Positions 1-8,247 of a stretch of 64,000 bases of DNA are shown here, piece after piece; the stretch's first letter is position 1; each line of letters begins with the position of its first letter. The DNA is taken from the NCBI RefSeq assembly GCF_004346865.1, contig NZ_SMGR01000003.1:310001-374000 (forward strand). Direction: 5' to 3'. The notes under the pieces are model-generated. The model made no database searches and had not been told where the DNA came from. It saw only the letters and a program-made list of their open reading frames with translations. Origin of the DNA: Shimia isoporae (GTDB taxonomy: Bacteria > Pseudomonadota > Alphaproteobacteria > Rhodobacterales > Rhodobacteraceae). Made by a program: the position numbers and the translations under genes.

Positions 1-412
1 TCTCGCACCCGGCTGCACGAGCGGCGTTGTAGAGAGATTTACCTTGCACTGAGGCATAAAGGAGCCGTGCCTCGCAGTCCAACTCAAGTCCCTTCAGCCA
101 ATTCGCGATGTCCGTTGGGGAACTGGTATCGCTAACCCATTGGTGGTAAATTTCAGCTAAGGTAACTTCACCTTCCCCGCCAAACTCTGCGATGCGCCTC
201 TGCCGGGCATTTACCTCCGCTGTCCTGCGGGTCTCCGCAAAGTCGCTTAGGAGATTGTGACAAAGCAAACTTCGAGTGTCTTCGAATGCGCGGTACTGGA
301 CCAATTCGAAAACGTCGACGGGGGCCAAAACCTTTCGGTGTAATAGGGTATCGAAGATATCAAAACTGACAATCTTGAAATTTTCGAAATTTACATCAGT
401 CTCTTTGGCCAT
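1..412 (-). CDS. HAD-superfamily hydrolase, N-terminal part (cut by window start)
   Basis: Reading the minus strand from an ATG at 412 gives an open frame to the window edge, so only the first ~137 residues are present. Residues ~15-24 read VSFDIFDTLLHRK, the DxDx(T) motif I that carries the nucleophile Asp of HAD phosphohydrolases. This variant resembles the large HAD proteins found in polysaccharide clusters beside glycosyltransferases (family knowledge). The ATG overlaps the stop of the upstream FkbM-GT2 gene by one base (TGATG), which suggests translational coupling. Its substrate cannot be told from this part. The rest lies outside the window. Confidence 0.75.
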   Translation of the reverse strand, partial: MAKETDVNFENFKIVSFDIFDTLLHRKVLAPVDVFELVQYRAFEDTRSLLCHNLLSDFAETRRTAEVNARQRRIAEFGGEGEVTLAEIYHQWVSDTSSPTDIANWLKGLELDCEARLLYASVQGKSLYNAARAAGCE

Positions 413-2202
413 CAAAATACGCGCTTACGTTTTCTGTTCAGTTCAGACAGAAAAGCTCCAAACTTCGTTTTCTGCTTTTTTGAGCCTCCGCGCGAAAGAC
501 TAGAAGCTAAAGTCCCACCGTTTAGGTCGAAATATGTGTGATTTAGTTTGTTTTCCAAGGACTGTGTCTGCAGACCCTGCTCGCGGAGCAATACCATAGT
601 GGCTTCCAAAGGGGTGTGCGCTGCTCGTAGCAGCTTGTTACGAATATACCCGTTATAAAGATCATGTTTGGCTTTGCCCGCCACCACAGAATTCCCAAGA
701 TCTCCAGTCGCCTCGTTTCTATGGTGATAGAACGCAAGCAGCTCAGGGTGCACCCAAATATCCGCTTCCATGCAAAATCTAAGATTAAAATCCCAGTCGC
801 CCAGAACTGGAAGGTTTTGATCAAAACCGCCTAATTTTCGAGCGAGAGTCAGATCAAAAACAAAGGCTATGGGAGGGAATAGATTTTGCATGGACATACG
901 TGCCAAGCTAATCAAGCCTTCCGTCAAACGATCCGGAGACTGATCGTTCCATGGCGCGATTTTATCGATTTGTATTTGATTGGCAGTTACTGTCTCTAGA
1001 ACCCAATTTACTCGTGTCACCACGCCACGAACACTTGGGATCTTGGCGTTCGCTTCCCTCAAGACGGCTGTCGCGACTGCCAGCATATCTGGAGCCCAAC
1101 TATCATCGTCATCATGGATAATCCCAAGTTCAGTGTTCAGCCTTGAAAGACCTGAATTGCTCGCGGCCTCCATACCCACAGATTCAGGGTGATGAATGAC
1201 GCTGACCCGCTTATCGTTACCAAACACCGAATTAACCAAAGCGTCCACGGGCTCCGGCTGTCCGCCATCGTTTACAATTACCAATTGCCAGTGCGGATAG
1301 GTTTGATCCTTTACGCTTTCCAGCGCACGTCGCAATAGCACGGCCCTATTCTTGGTGCGCGTAACAATTCCAACCGACACGGTTTCACTATATTCATACT
1401 TAGGCGAAACGAAAGGTGCGGAAGGTATCGGCAATTTTGAACCATTGGCGTCTGCTGAAATTAACGACGTCATTCCGAACAACTCTTCACGATCGACAAA
1501 GATCAGATTTATTTCTGTGCGAGCTGCGAGCACATAGCCTTTCGTGTGCATATACTGAATGATTGACGTGCTTTGACCTTCAACAAAATGATCCGACGGT
1601 TCTGCCTGCACCACAACAGGCCGCCAATGTACCCAGTCTACATCCTGCAGGATGTCTAAATCCATACCTTCTACGTCAACCGCCAAGAAAACAGGTGGGT
1701 TGTCCGAAAAGTGCGCTTCGAGCAAAGCGTTGACCCGCATCGCAGGCACCGTCCGCGCTTCTGCGAGACCAACTTTTCCGCCCTGCCACTCCTCAACAAA
1801 ACTCCGGCTCAGAGAGCTTAGTTCGGACTGGTTTGAGATAAAAAACTCCACTTCGTTGACGTCTTCATTCGTAACGGCACAATACAAAATCTCGTCCTCA
1901 GGACGCGCAGCTTGTAGTGCATCGTGGAGGTCAAGATTTGCTTCGACCAAAACTCCTGTCATGCCATACAATCGCTGCAGCAAGTAGCTCGAGCTAGTGG
2001 CAATTGGATGATTCGCTCCGATTTCGAGGTAACGGTAATCAGATAGATTGGCACCGGTACGCTGGGCCCACGCCGACAGCAGCCCATCCACAATGATGTC
2101 TTCTGACAATTGGCCATATTGTTCGCGAAGAGCTACTTCTATGTCGGGATGCTGGATCTGAAACTTATTAATGTGCTCTTCTATGAAATTGTTTTTGGAC
2201 AT
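412..2202 (-). CDS. FkbM-family methyltransferase fused to GT2 glycosyltransferase
   Basis: A two-domain protein of 596 residues. Residues ~55-245 form an FkbM-type SAM methyltransferase: the YLEIGANHP glycine-rich loop is near 58 and FLAVDVEGMDLDIL, the FkbM acidic motif, near 172. Residues ~275-530 form a GT-A fold glycosyltransferase of family 2, with VSVGIVTRTKNR, VIVNDGG and the metal-binding GIIHDDDDSW stretch. There are no signal peptide or membrane segments, so it should be cytoplasmic and modify a glycan precursor by O-methylation and sugar transfer (inference). Start: ATG at 2202 is chosen; an in-frame ATG at 2250 would add 16 poorly conserved-looking residues, and neither has a strong ribosome site. 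It is the first gene of a minus-strand pair with the HAD gene. Confidence 0.85.
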   Translation of the reverse strand: MSKNNFIEEHINKFQIQHPDIEVALREQYGQLSEDIIVDGLLSAWAQRTGANLSDYRYLEIGANHPIATSSSYLLQRLYGMTGVLVEANLDLHDALQAARPEDEILYCAVTNEDVNEVEFFISNQSELSSLSRSFVEEWQGGKVGLAEARTVPAMRVNALLEAHFSDNPPVFLAVDVEGMDLDILQDVDWVHWRPVVVQAEPSDHFVEGQSTSIIQYMHTKGYVLAARTEINLIFVDREELFGMTSLISADANGSKLPIPSAPFVSPKYEYSETVSVGIVTRTKNRAVLLRRALESVKDQTYPHWQLVIVNDGGQPEPVDALVNSVFGNDKRVSVIHHPESVGMEAASNSGLSRLNTELGIIHDDDDSWAPDMLAVATAVLREANAKIPSVRGVVTRVNWVLETVTANQIQIDKIAPWNDQSPDRLTEGLISLARMSMQNLFPPIAFVFDLTLARKLGGFDQNLPVLGDWDFNLRFCMEADIWVHPELLAFYHHRNEATGDLGNSVVAGKAKHDLYNGYIRNKLLRAAHTPLEATMVLLREQGLQTQSLENKLNHTYFDLNGGTLASSLSRGGSKKQKTKFGAFLSELNRKRKRVF

Positions 2203-2525
2203 ATTGAGGCTTTGCCGGTTTGTGGTTTCTCGTATGGCGGTCCTATGCATTTACGACGGAACTGTCAAAGAAAACACGCCTCCAAAATTTGGTGAACTAC
2301 GTGGGTTTACTGGTCTTTGGCCTCTCGCTTGCCATTCATTGGTTCAGCGCTGTGGAGATCAAAGCTACGTTGGCCTAACATTGACATCCAAAATTCATTC
2401 TAGAATGCAAGTGGCTTGCAGGCTTTTTTGCGAGACAGCGGCCGTTTCAGCCTTAAGATTTTTTGATACCTTCTGAAGTCTTCTGCACAAAGCGATGCAA
2501 ATGGGATCAGTTTGCGGAAACCTTG

Positions 2526-2601
2526 TGGCGGTCCGGCAGAATTCGAACCTGCAACCTGCCCATTCGGAGCGGGCTGCTCTATCCAGTTTAGCCACAGGAC
2601 C
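2526..2601 (-). tRNA. tRNA-Arg(CCG)-like gene, probably degenerate
   Basis: The minus strand folds as an arginine tRNA with anticodon loop CTCCGAA (anticodon CCG) and an encoded CCA end. Several positions are off. The 3' acceptor strand has only six bases (CGGACC), one short of what GGTCCTG needs. The last D-stem pair is A-G. The usually invariant G53-C61 pair of the T stem is G-T, and the last anticodon-stem pair is G-T. It is 76 nt, against 77 for the tRNA-Arg(CCT) further right, with the missing base in the acceptor. It may be a pseudo-tRNA or a copy carried by a mobile element. If it is the only CCG tRNA in the genome it would have to work despite these defects. Confidence 0.7.
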
Positions 2602-3301
2602 GTTGTTTTGTGCACCGTGTGTAAGCACGTGTATCGTCCATCACCATCACGAACCACTCTGACGTGAACCCGCTTGGTTATCAGTGACTTGAGTGTCGCA
2701 TGGCAGCAGACGACGTGCAACATGCATCGCACCGGAACTGCATCCCTGACTCGTAGTAACGTCAGCATACTGAGTGACAGCGGAGTGATAAGAGTGACAC
2801 TGGAGTGACGAGGGTGCCACAACCGTTGTGATGATATGACCAAATACACGCCGACGCGACCGGGTGCAGACACGTGACAACACTTGTGCGACGGGGGTAG
2901 CCAAGTGAGCCATCCACCTCCCTCTGCGCAACATCCCCCGCCCAAAATCAAAACCCCGGTCTATGCCAAGTGGCCCTGCAGCGGTGATGTCGCGCGTCCC
3001 CCGGTACGCCACTTTTTTCATCCAACTAATCCAACGAATCCAAAATTTGTTTTGAGTTCAGTTAGAAGGGACTGTTCCAACTGAATTTCTAACAACCTAC
3101 CACTTTAGAAAACATCCGAATTTGGTTGCCGAGGATGGATAGGTTGGATCAACCGGGTCCAGCGTCCGGTAAGCTTGCCATTACAGACACTCGATGGGAT
3201 TGGTCTGATGCCTCCTTTGGGTCAAAATGACGAGTGCCTCGCTTGGCACCAATTTCCGTTATCTGGAAGGAGTAGGCAGAAACCGTTCCTTGTTCTCTCC
3301 T
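2602..3301. other. Intergenic, no convincing gene
   Basis: Several open frames cross this stretch on both strands, but none shows a recognisable domain, a ribosome site or a protein-like composition. It contains the GAGTGA repeats and, near 3057-3083, an inverted repeat with arms TTCAGTT and AACTGAA. It is probably decayed mobile-element DNA. Confidence 0.5.
2771..2810 (+). repeat. Four short GAGTGA direct repeats
   Basis: GAGTGA occurs at 2772, 2783, 2792 and 2803, spaced 11, 9 and 11 bp apart, close to one helical turn. The last copy extends to GGAGTGACGAG. A similar pair (11,666 and 11,677, the latter GAGAGTGACGAG) lies just upstream of the integrase remnant. Regular helical spacing suggests sites for a DNA-binding protein such as an integrase or excisionase. 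The function is inferred. Confidence 0.4.
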
Positions 3302-3400
3302 CTATCTGTTCGCAGCCCAGAGTGACGGATGCCTCGTCAGAACCTCAAGCTGCCGCAGCTTTGTGGCAATCCCTTCCGGCTTTGGTCGCTGGTTGGCCAT
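3302..3400 (-). pseudogene. IS3-type transposase OrfA remnant
   Basis: From an ATG at 3400 with a good ribosome site (GGAGG, about 5 bp upstream) the frame reads MANQRPKPEGIATKLRQLEV. This matches the start of the HTH (Transposase_8) OrfA of IS3-family elements, in which a (K/R)PE(Q/E)I..KLR..EVL pattern is typical. The frame ends with TAG after 32 residues, and no OrfB or inverted ends are recognisable. It is therefore a fragment that follows a truncated gene directly. Confidence 0.55.
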
Positions 3401-3439
3401 GTTTTTCCTCCGTGTTCCTAAACATAGCGCAGAACCACT

Positions 3440-3934
3440 TCATCCGGGGAAGTCCATCCGGCATCGGCCAATCCCGAATGTGCTGCCATATCTTTGAACG
3501 ACCGCAGATTCTCCAAACTTTTCCAGTATCGCTTGAGGAATATATTGCTTTCGTCGACGCTGCTTTGACCAATCTACGGAACAAACCGGATCATTGCCTA
3601 ATGCCCCTAACGATGAATTCAGTTTATCGCCTAACAAGCTTTTATAGTCACTTTTACAACCTTTAGGATCTGGCGTTGTCCGCACAGTAAGTTCGTTTTT
3701 CGGAATGCGCTTTATAGCATCAAGGCTCCGTACTATTTGTGTTGAGTATTCAGACGCTAAGTTGTCTGGGTTTTGGCTTTCCACCCAAGGCATCTGAAAG
3801 TTAGACTGGAGAGATTCGAGTAGATCTCGCGAGCAATAATCAAAGTGTACTTCCACCCCGCAAGAATTGAGCTCTTCCCTTAGTACCGGGTACACTTCTT
3901 CAAGCGTAGGAAGCTTCAGCGCTAGCGCCTTCAA
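3440..3934 (-). CDS. Unidentified protein, probably truncated at its 5' end
   Basis: An open frame of up to 164 residues, soluble and rich in charged residues (ELTVRTTPDPKGC, SVDWSKQRRRKQYIP, LEKFGESAVVQRYG). Composition and patterning look like real protein rather than a shadow frame. There is no ATG: the frame follows a TAA five codons upstream, and only a TTG at 3934 could start it. The last ~15 residues differ in character and run into the transposase remnant. The simplest reading is a gene fragment left by an insertion or deletion. I do not recognise the family. Confidence 0.4.
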   Translation of the reverse strand: MKALALKLPTLEEVYPVLREELNSCGVEVHFDYCSRDLLESLQSNFQMPWVESQNPDNLASEYSTQIVRSLDAIKRIPKNELTVRTTPDPKGCKSDYKSLLGDKLNSSLGALGNDPVCSVDWSKQRRRKQYIPQAILEKFGESAVVQRYGSTFGIGRCRMDFPG

Positions 3935-4064
3935 TTCTCTAGGGTCTTAGCCGGTAAGTTTTTCTCATTGTAAATGAGGCAATACAGTACAAGAATGGAT
4001 TGCGGCTAGCGTTCATGTAGTCTTCCTATGAAATCTGCCGCCAGTCGCGCCCAAAACTGTCAGT

Positions 4065-4823
4065 CTAAATATCACTCTGACCCTCTCCGTAACGCCGAAC
4101 AAAAATCTCGTTTGGCGGAAATTTTTCAATGAGAACATAACCCAACGCCCCGATACGATCCCGGTATATGCTCGAATTACCAAAGTTTTCTAACACTATA
4201 ACGCTCGGAGCCAATTTTTCGAAATCCAGACCGCCAAGGACTTCCATCTCCCAGCCCTCGACATCGATGCAAAGCAGGTCGATGTGGGCCACCTCGACCG
4301 CCGCGGTGGCGAGGATCGTATCCAGCCGCCTCTGCCGCACCTTAATCCGTTCCACAGACGCCTTGTCGGAAAGATCATCTAGCTGAACTTGGAACTCCGG
4401 TCTGATACCTAGGGACGAAATGCTCTCGTAGGTGATTTCACCACTCTGGTATTCAATGCCGTGCAGATTAACGAGGTAGAAATCCACCTCATCTGCGTCC
4501 GAATCGGAAGCGGCGAATTCATAGATCTCATGCCCCATCCGGCGATGCTGCTCCGCAAAAATTGGATTGGGTTCAACGGAAAGGACACGCCAGCCGGCCT
4601 TCCGGAATCCCGCTCCAATCGAGAGGTATTCCGGCGATGCGGCGCCAATTTCCACGAGAACGTGCGTACGCCCATTCGGTCGCTGAGCGAAGTAGTGATT
4701 GAGAAGATGTATATCGATATCGGACTCTGCGGCCAATCGACTGTCCCTCCTAGTGATTGCCAGGTTACCTAATTCGAAATAGCTAAGACAATTCGTGGCC
4801 GAATACTCTACAAAAGCGACCAA
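4065..4823 (-). CDS. FkbM-family methyltransferase
   Basis: 252 residues. The SAM-binding loop LVEIGAASPEYLSIG lies near residues 56-70, VLSVEPNP is the acidic loop that holds the ribose, and IDLLCIDVEGWEMEVL near 185-200 is the FkbM signature. No signal peptide or membrane segments are present. The family O-methylates small molecules and glycans, and the neighbours suggest a surface-polysaccharide sugar. The start codon appears to be TTG at 4823; there is no in-frame ATG near it. It lies 13 bp after the next methyltransferase gene and is probably co-transcribed with it. GC content is clearly higher here than in the DNA left of 3,900. Confidence 0.82.
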   Translation of the reverse strand: MVAFVEYSATNCLSYFELGNLAITRRDSRLAAESDIDIHLLNHYFAQRPNGRTHVLVEIGAASPEYLSIGAGFRKAGWRVLSVEPNPIFAEQHRRMGHEIYEFAASDSDADEVDFYLVNLHGIEYQSGEITYESISSLGIRPEFQVQLDDLSDKASVERIKVRQRRLDTILATAAVEVAHIDLLCIDVEGWEMEVLGGLDFEKLAPSVIVLENFGNSSIYRDRIGALGYVLIEKFPPNEIFVRRYGEGQSDI

Positions 4824-4836
4824 TGCGTATGCGCTT

Positions 4837-5760
4837 TTAATTCACGAGCGCGGCCTGCTCCGCGCGCTTGCGTCGCCGCTGCACTCTATAAAGGTCCCAC
4901 CAATAGGCGACTTTGAAAGGGTGCCGCAACATAACCCTTTTCCATGACTTGCTTTCTGAATACAGTCGTCTGATCCGACCGGGATCTTTGAACCTGCGCG
5001 GGAGCGACTGCAAGAGAAGTCTGTGCTCTTGCAGCAGCTCTTCATAGTCCGGGTCATGGGTAGCTTTGGACATGTGGGCGTTTTCGAGGGCGTCGCGATA
5101 CTGGCGGAAGCAATTCGGATGCACGACGTCTACCACGGGCCTTGCCGAAGCCTTCGCGCGCACCTGCTCGAGAAGATCGGGTCTCTCCCGATTTACGAAG
5201 ACCATTGTGTTCTGGGCATACCACCACATTACGCGAGAGTCGTACCAGGCACGGTTCTTCAAGGCATCGATGCCTGCGTATCCGCGTTCCTCGAAGCGGG
5301 ACCACCAGTAGCTCTGCCATTGTTCATTGACGTGATACGTCCCACCTTGACCGGGGATCGCGGCCCCGAACACAATCACGTCGCTCAGAGACACAAGCGT
5401 ATCCACGAATGCCTTTGAAGAACTCGCGGAAAGGTGTTCTGCAACTTCTAGCGACTGGGCGATGTCAAAGCGCCGTCCTAGGTCCAGCGGGTCCGCAAGA
5501 TTTCGTTTTAGAGCGCGACACGCCGGAATCTTGAGAAGGTGCCCGTCAGGTAAGTGGCCATCTATCCCAAGATAGTCCTCAATCCCATTGCGTTCGTACT
5601 CGGCCAGCCATGCTCCCGTCCCGCATCCGACATCCACGACCGAACTCGCACCTGCACGCAGATCGAGGATCCAAGGCACCATGATGGACGCACTCAGGCT
5701 AGAACCATCAACCTGGTCCGAGAAAAACTTTGCATCGTAGGTTTCATTGCTCAATGTCAC
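4837..5760 (-). CDS. Class I SAM-dependent methyltransferase
   Basis: 307 residues with a Rossmann methyltransferase core at ~35-160: SVVDVGCGTGAWLAEY (motif I), YLGIDGHLPDG (motif II), RFDIAQSLEVAEHL (motif IV) and DVIVFGAAIPGQGGTYHVNEQW. The C-terminal ~80 residues are basic and helical. The start is GTG at 5760, overlapping the stop of the glycosyltransferase gene upstream as GTGA, so the two are translationally coupled. This type is common in Roseobacter glycan loci. The substrate is unknown but likely a sugar or glycan intermediate. Confidence 0.82.
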   Translation of the reverse strand: MTLSNETYDAKFFSDQVDGSSLSASIMVPWILDLRAGASSVVDVGCGTGAWLAEYERNGIEDYLGIDGHLPDGHLLKIPACRALKRNLADPLDLGRRFDIAQSLEVAEHLSASSSKAFVDTLVSLSDVIVFGAAIPGQGGTYHVNEQWQSYWWSRFEERGYAGIDALKNRAWYDSRVMWWYAQNTMVFVNRERPDLLEQVRAKASARPVVDVVHPNCFRQYRDALENAHMSKATHDPDYEELLQEHRLLLQSLPRRFKDPGRIRRLYSESKSWKRVMLRHPFKVAYWWDLYRVQRRRKRAEQAALVN

Positions 5761-7910
5761 GACTGCTCGCTTTCGTAAGTTCTTGTCGTCTCCGCTTCAG
5801 CCAATCCAATCGGCCCGGTTTCCGCCCGTATCTCAAGCACAGACGCGATCCTCGTCGCAACGTTCTTAGGGTCAATTTGGCGCAGGTAATCCGTCATTGG
5901 AGAGCTTCGCTTGTCGAGAACTTCCGAAGAACGTACGACGCTGTCAAGAGCGCCAGCCAGTACCTTGGGTGTTTCGTTTGAGATCACATGCCCCGCACCT
6001 AGGTTTGCGATAAACTTGCCGACAACCGTATCCACGGCGGCAATCACCCCGACGCCAGCACTCAAATAATCCGAGATTGCACCGCTCATGACATTTTTTT
6101 GCGGTCCGTCGAACATCAGGCATCCATAGTCTGACGCCACGATCCGGGTCGCATAGTCCCAGGGGCTTACAACAGCATAATCACCGGGGATTCCGTTGTC
6201 GGCTAGGTCAATGCGATGCGCAACACCCGCGGCTGTCAGAGCCTCTTGCGCAGCTTTTATGATACGCGGCTGGGCCTTTCCGACCAGCAGCACGAACAGC
6301 TTTCGTTTCACGTCGTCGGATAGGTGCGGAATCGCTTCAAGCAAGTTTTCAAGCCCCTTGCCCGGACGCTGTTCCCCCATTTGGGCCAGCACGACGGCAT
6401 CATCAGGAATGCCAAGACTGCGTCGTGCCTCTGTGCGAGACATGGTCATGTAAGGCGCGTGATGAGCAATGTGAGGAAGCGTGTAGACACGATCGAGACC
6501 GTACTGCTCTCGAAGGGTAAGTTCGATCTGCGGCGCGAAAACAAAGACTGCCTCTAGGCGCTGCCCGAACGTCTGCAGTGCACGTACATCGGCTTCATTG
6601 TCAGGTAGCCGGTGCAAAAAGCCGGAGATTTTCACCGCGTGCCTATCCATCAGACCTGTAAAATTTGCCCGGTTCAACCAGTACAAATGATTATCGAGGG
6701 TCGGGAGAAACAGTTTGCAGTTTCGCCCTGAGATGGCCTCGAAGATTCCGTCGTAGTCAGGGCAGGGCGAGTCAACCGGGACGGTCATCGCTATTTCCTG
6801 CATATGCGGAAGTAGACGCAGGGGCGCCACCAAGTAATTGTGTCCCCTGTTACCGGCGCCTTCCGCTACAAGCAGCCGTGTGTCCGGAGCAATCGAGGGC
6901 GCCCATCGATATGGAGGCGCGCTGCTCCCTTCGCCTGGCGCGAGATTGTCCGTCACATCGCTGCCGAAGCGCGACAGTCGTCTATCGTCGAGATCATTCA
7001 GCGCGAGGAATGCCGCCACCAGGCTTTTTATAGTGCTCAACTGATGCGAAAGATTCGGGTAGTCTGGGCCCTCGTCCTTAAAAAGGGCCTTGAATAAGTC
7101 AGCGACTTCACGGCCATATTGTCCGGATCTGAGCGCGTAGATTACGCTTTCCGCATCCGACCAGCTCACCCCTTCTACTCGGTCGCTTGCGGCCTGCCAT
7201 GCGAACCTTGCCATAAGCCACGATCTTGAAAGCCGGTCTTCGTGCACGTGATGTTCGACAATTGCTTCGGCAGCGTAGCAACGGGTTTGCCCAGCCTCAT
7301 ACAATACCGTCTGCAAGTGCAGGTCTTCGCCGCTCATCAGGCTACGACCGTGGCGACCGAGGTTTTCCAGGAAGCCACCCGCGCGACGCGCGTGCTTGAC
7401 CGAAAACGCGACGTTGGCGCCGAAACCATGTTCGTGTTCTCCCGCGACGCGACTATTGCGGCCGAGATCAAGGACTGTGAATGCGCTTTCAAAATCTGGC
7501 GTCACCCACGCCGGTCTGTGGCCGTTTGGCCAAATCGGTTGCACCGGCCCAAACACGACCGTCGGCTTTTCTGTAGAGTTGAAAGCACCCAATAGCGCTT
7601 GCAGCCAACCGGCACACGCCAATGCGTCATCATCGATGAACGCAATCAGTGGTGCGGCGGCTTCTTCCAAGGCAACGTTTCGCGCATTCGACAACCCACT
7701 TTTCTCAAGCTTGAGGAGGCGGACGTTCGTGGGCAGGCTTCGATCCGTCCAAAAAGCTTCTCGCGCGAATTGATCGTCGCTGTTGTCAAGGATCAGGACT
7801 TCGTAGTCCTCTGTAGCCAGTGTCTGCGACTCCAGCGACGCTAGACAGTCGGGCAGAACGCTGTACCTGTTGAATGTGCACACAGCCACGGAAATCTTGG
7901 GTTGTCTCAT
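5757..7910 (-). CDS. Two-domain glycosyltransferase (GT2 plus GT1/GT4-like)
   Basis: 717 residues. Residues 1-~240 are a GT2 domain: ISVAVCTFNRYSVLPDCLASL, EVLILDNSDD, PLIAFIDDDALACAGWL (the DDD metal motif), and MSGEDLHLQ as the later acidic motif. Residues ~340-690 look like a GT-B domain with RLLVAEGAGNRGHN at its start and ILAQMGEQRPGKGLENLLEAIPHL, a donor-side motif typical of GT4-type enzymes. Two transferase domains in one chain suggest consecutive additions of two sugars to a surface glycan. No membrane segments are seen. It heads a tight minus-strand unit with the two methyltransferases that follow (4-bp overlap, then 13 bp). Confidence 0.85.
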   Translation of the reverse strand: MRQPKISVAVCTFNRYSVLPDCLASLESQTLATEDYEVLILDNSDDQFAREAFWTDRSLPTNVRLLKLEKSGLSNARNVALEEAAAPLIAFIDDDALACAGWLQALLGAFNSTEKPTVVFGPVQPIWPNGHRPAWVTPDFESAFTVLDLGRNSRVAGEHEHGFGANVAFSVKHARRAGGFLENLGRHGRSLMSGEDLHLQTVLYEAGQTRCYAAEAIVEHHVHEDRLSRSWLMARFAWQAASDRVEGVSWSDAESVIYALRSGQYGREVADLFKALFKDEGPDYPNLSHQLSTIKSLVAAFLALNDLDDRRLSRFGSDVTDNLAPGEGSSAPPYRWAPSIAPDTRLLVAEGAGNRGHNYLVAPLRLLPHMQEIAMTVPVDSPCPDYDGIFEAISGRNCKLFLPTLDNHLYWLNRANFTGLMDRHAVKISGFLHRLPDNEADVRALQTFGQRLEAVFVFAPQIELTLREQYGLDRVYTLPHIAHHAPYMTMSRTEARRSLGIPDDAVVLAQMGEQRPGKGLENLLEAIPHLSDDVKRKLFVLLVGKAQPRIIKAAQEALTAAGVAHRIDLADNGIPGDYAVVSPWDYATRIVASDYGCLMFDGPQKNVMSGAISDYLSAGVGVIAAVDTVVGKFIANLGAGHVISNETPKVLAGALDSVVRSSEVLDKRSSPMTDYLRQIDPKNVATRIASVLEIRAETGPIGLAEAETTRTYESEQS

Positions 7911-8247
7911 CCAGCTTGTTATCCGCTCTCAATATTTGTCACGAATGTCAAAGACTAAGGTCGGATAAAACCCACGCTCAGACAGACTTTATCCAAATAG
8001 CTGGATCGCCAATCTTTTGCAACCAGCTCAGTTTTTGACTGTTTCCCGTCGTCGCGCAGGCGTTGCTCACTACGACCGTGGACAGCTTCTGCGCGTGACT
8101 GTATCCCGTTGCACCTCGTCAGGCGAGCAGGAGCGGCAACCAAAAGTTTCCTTCTAACATCAATTGTAGAAACCCGATGAGACCGCCGCGTCTCCACATT
8201 CTTTCTTTGATCAGGCAACCGGCACGCCAGCAAAAAATAGCGCGCCG
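7911..8247. other. Intergenic, no gene seen
   Basis: About 340 bp between two minus-strand glycan genes. A minus-strand frame crosses it (stop at 7955) but has no recognisable domain, overlaps the end of the next gene and looks random. A promoter for the downstream glycosyltransferase unit would be expected here, but no clear -35/-10 pair stands out. Confidence 0.5.

Noticed and set aside
2400..3021. Minus-strand frames between the tRNA-like gene and the transposase remnant
   Set aside because: They run through the tRNA-like gene and the GAGTGA repeats and show no protein pattern.
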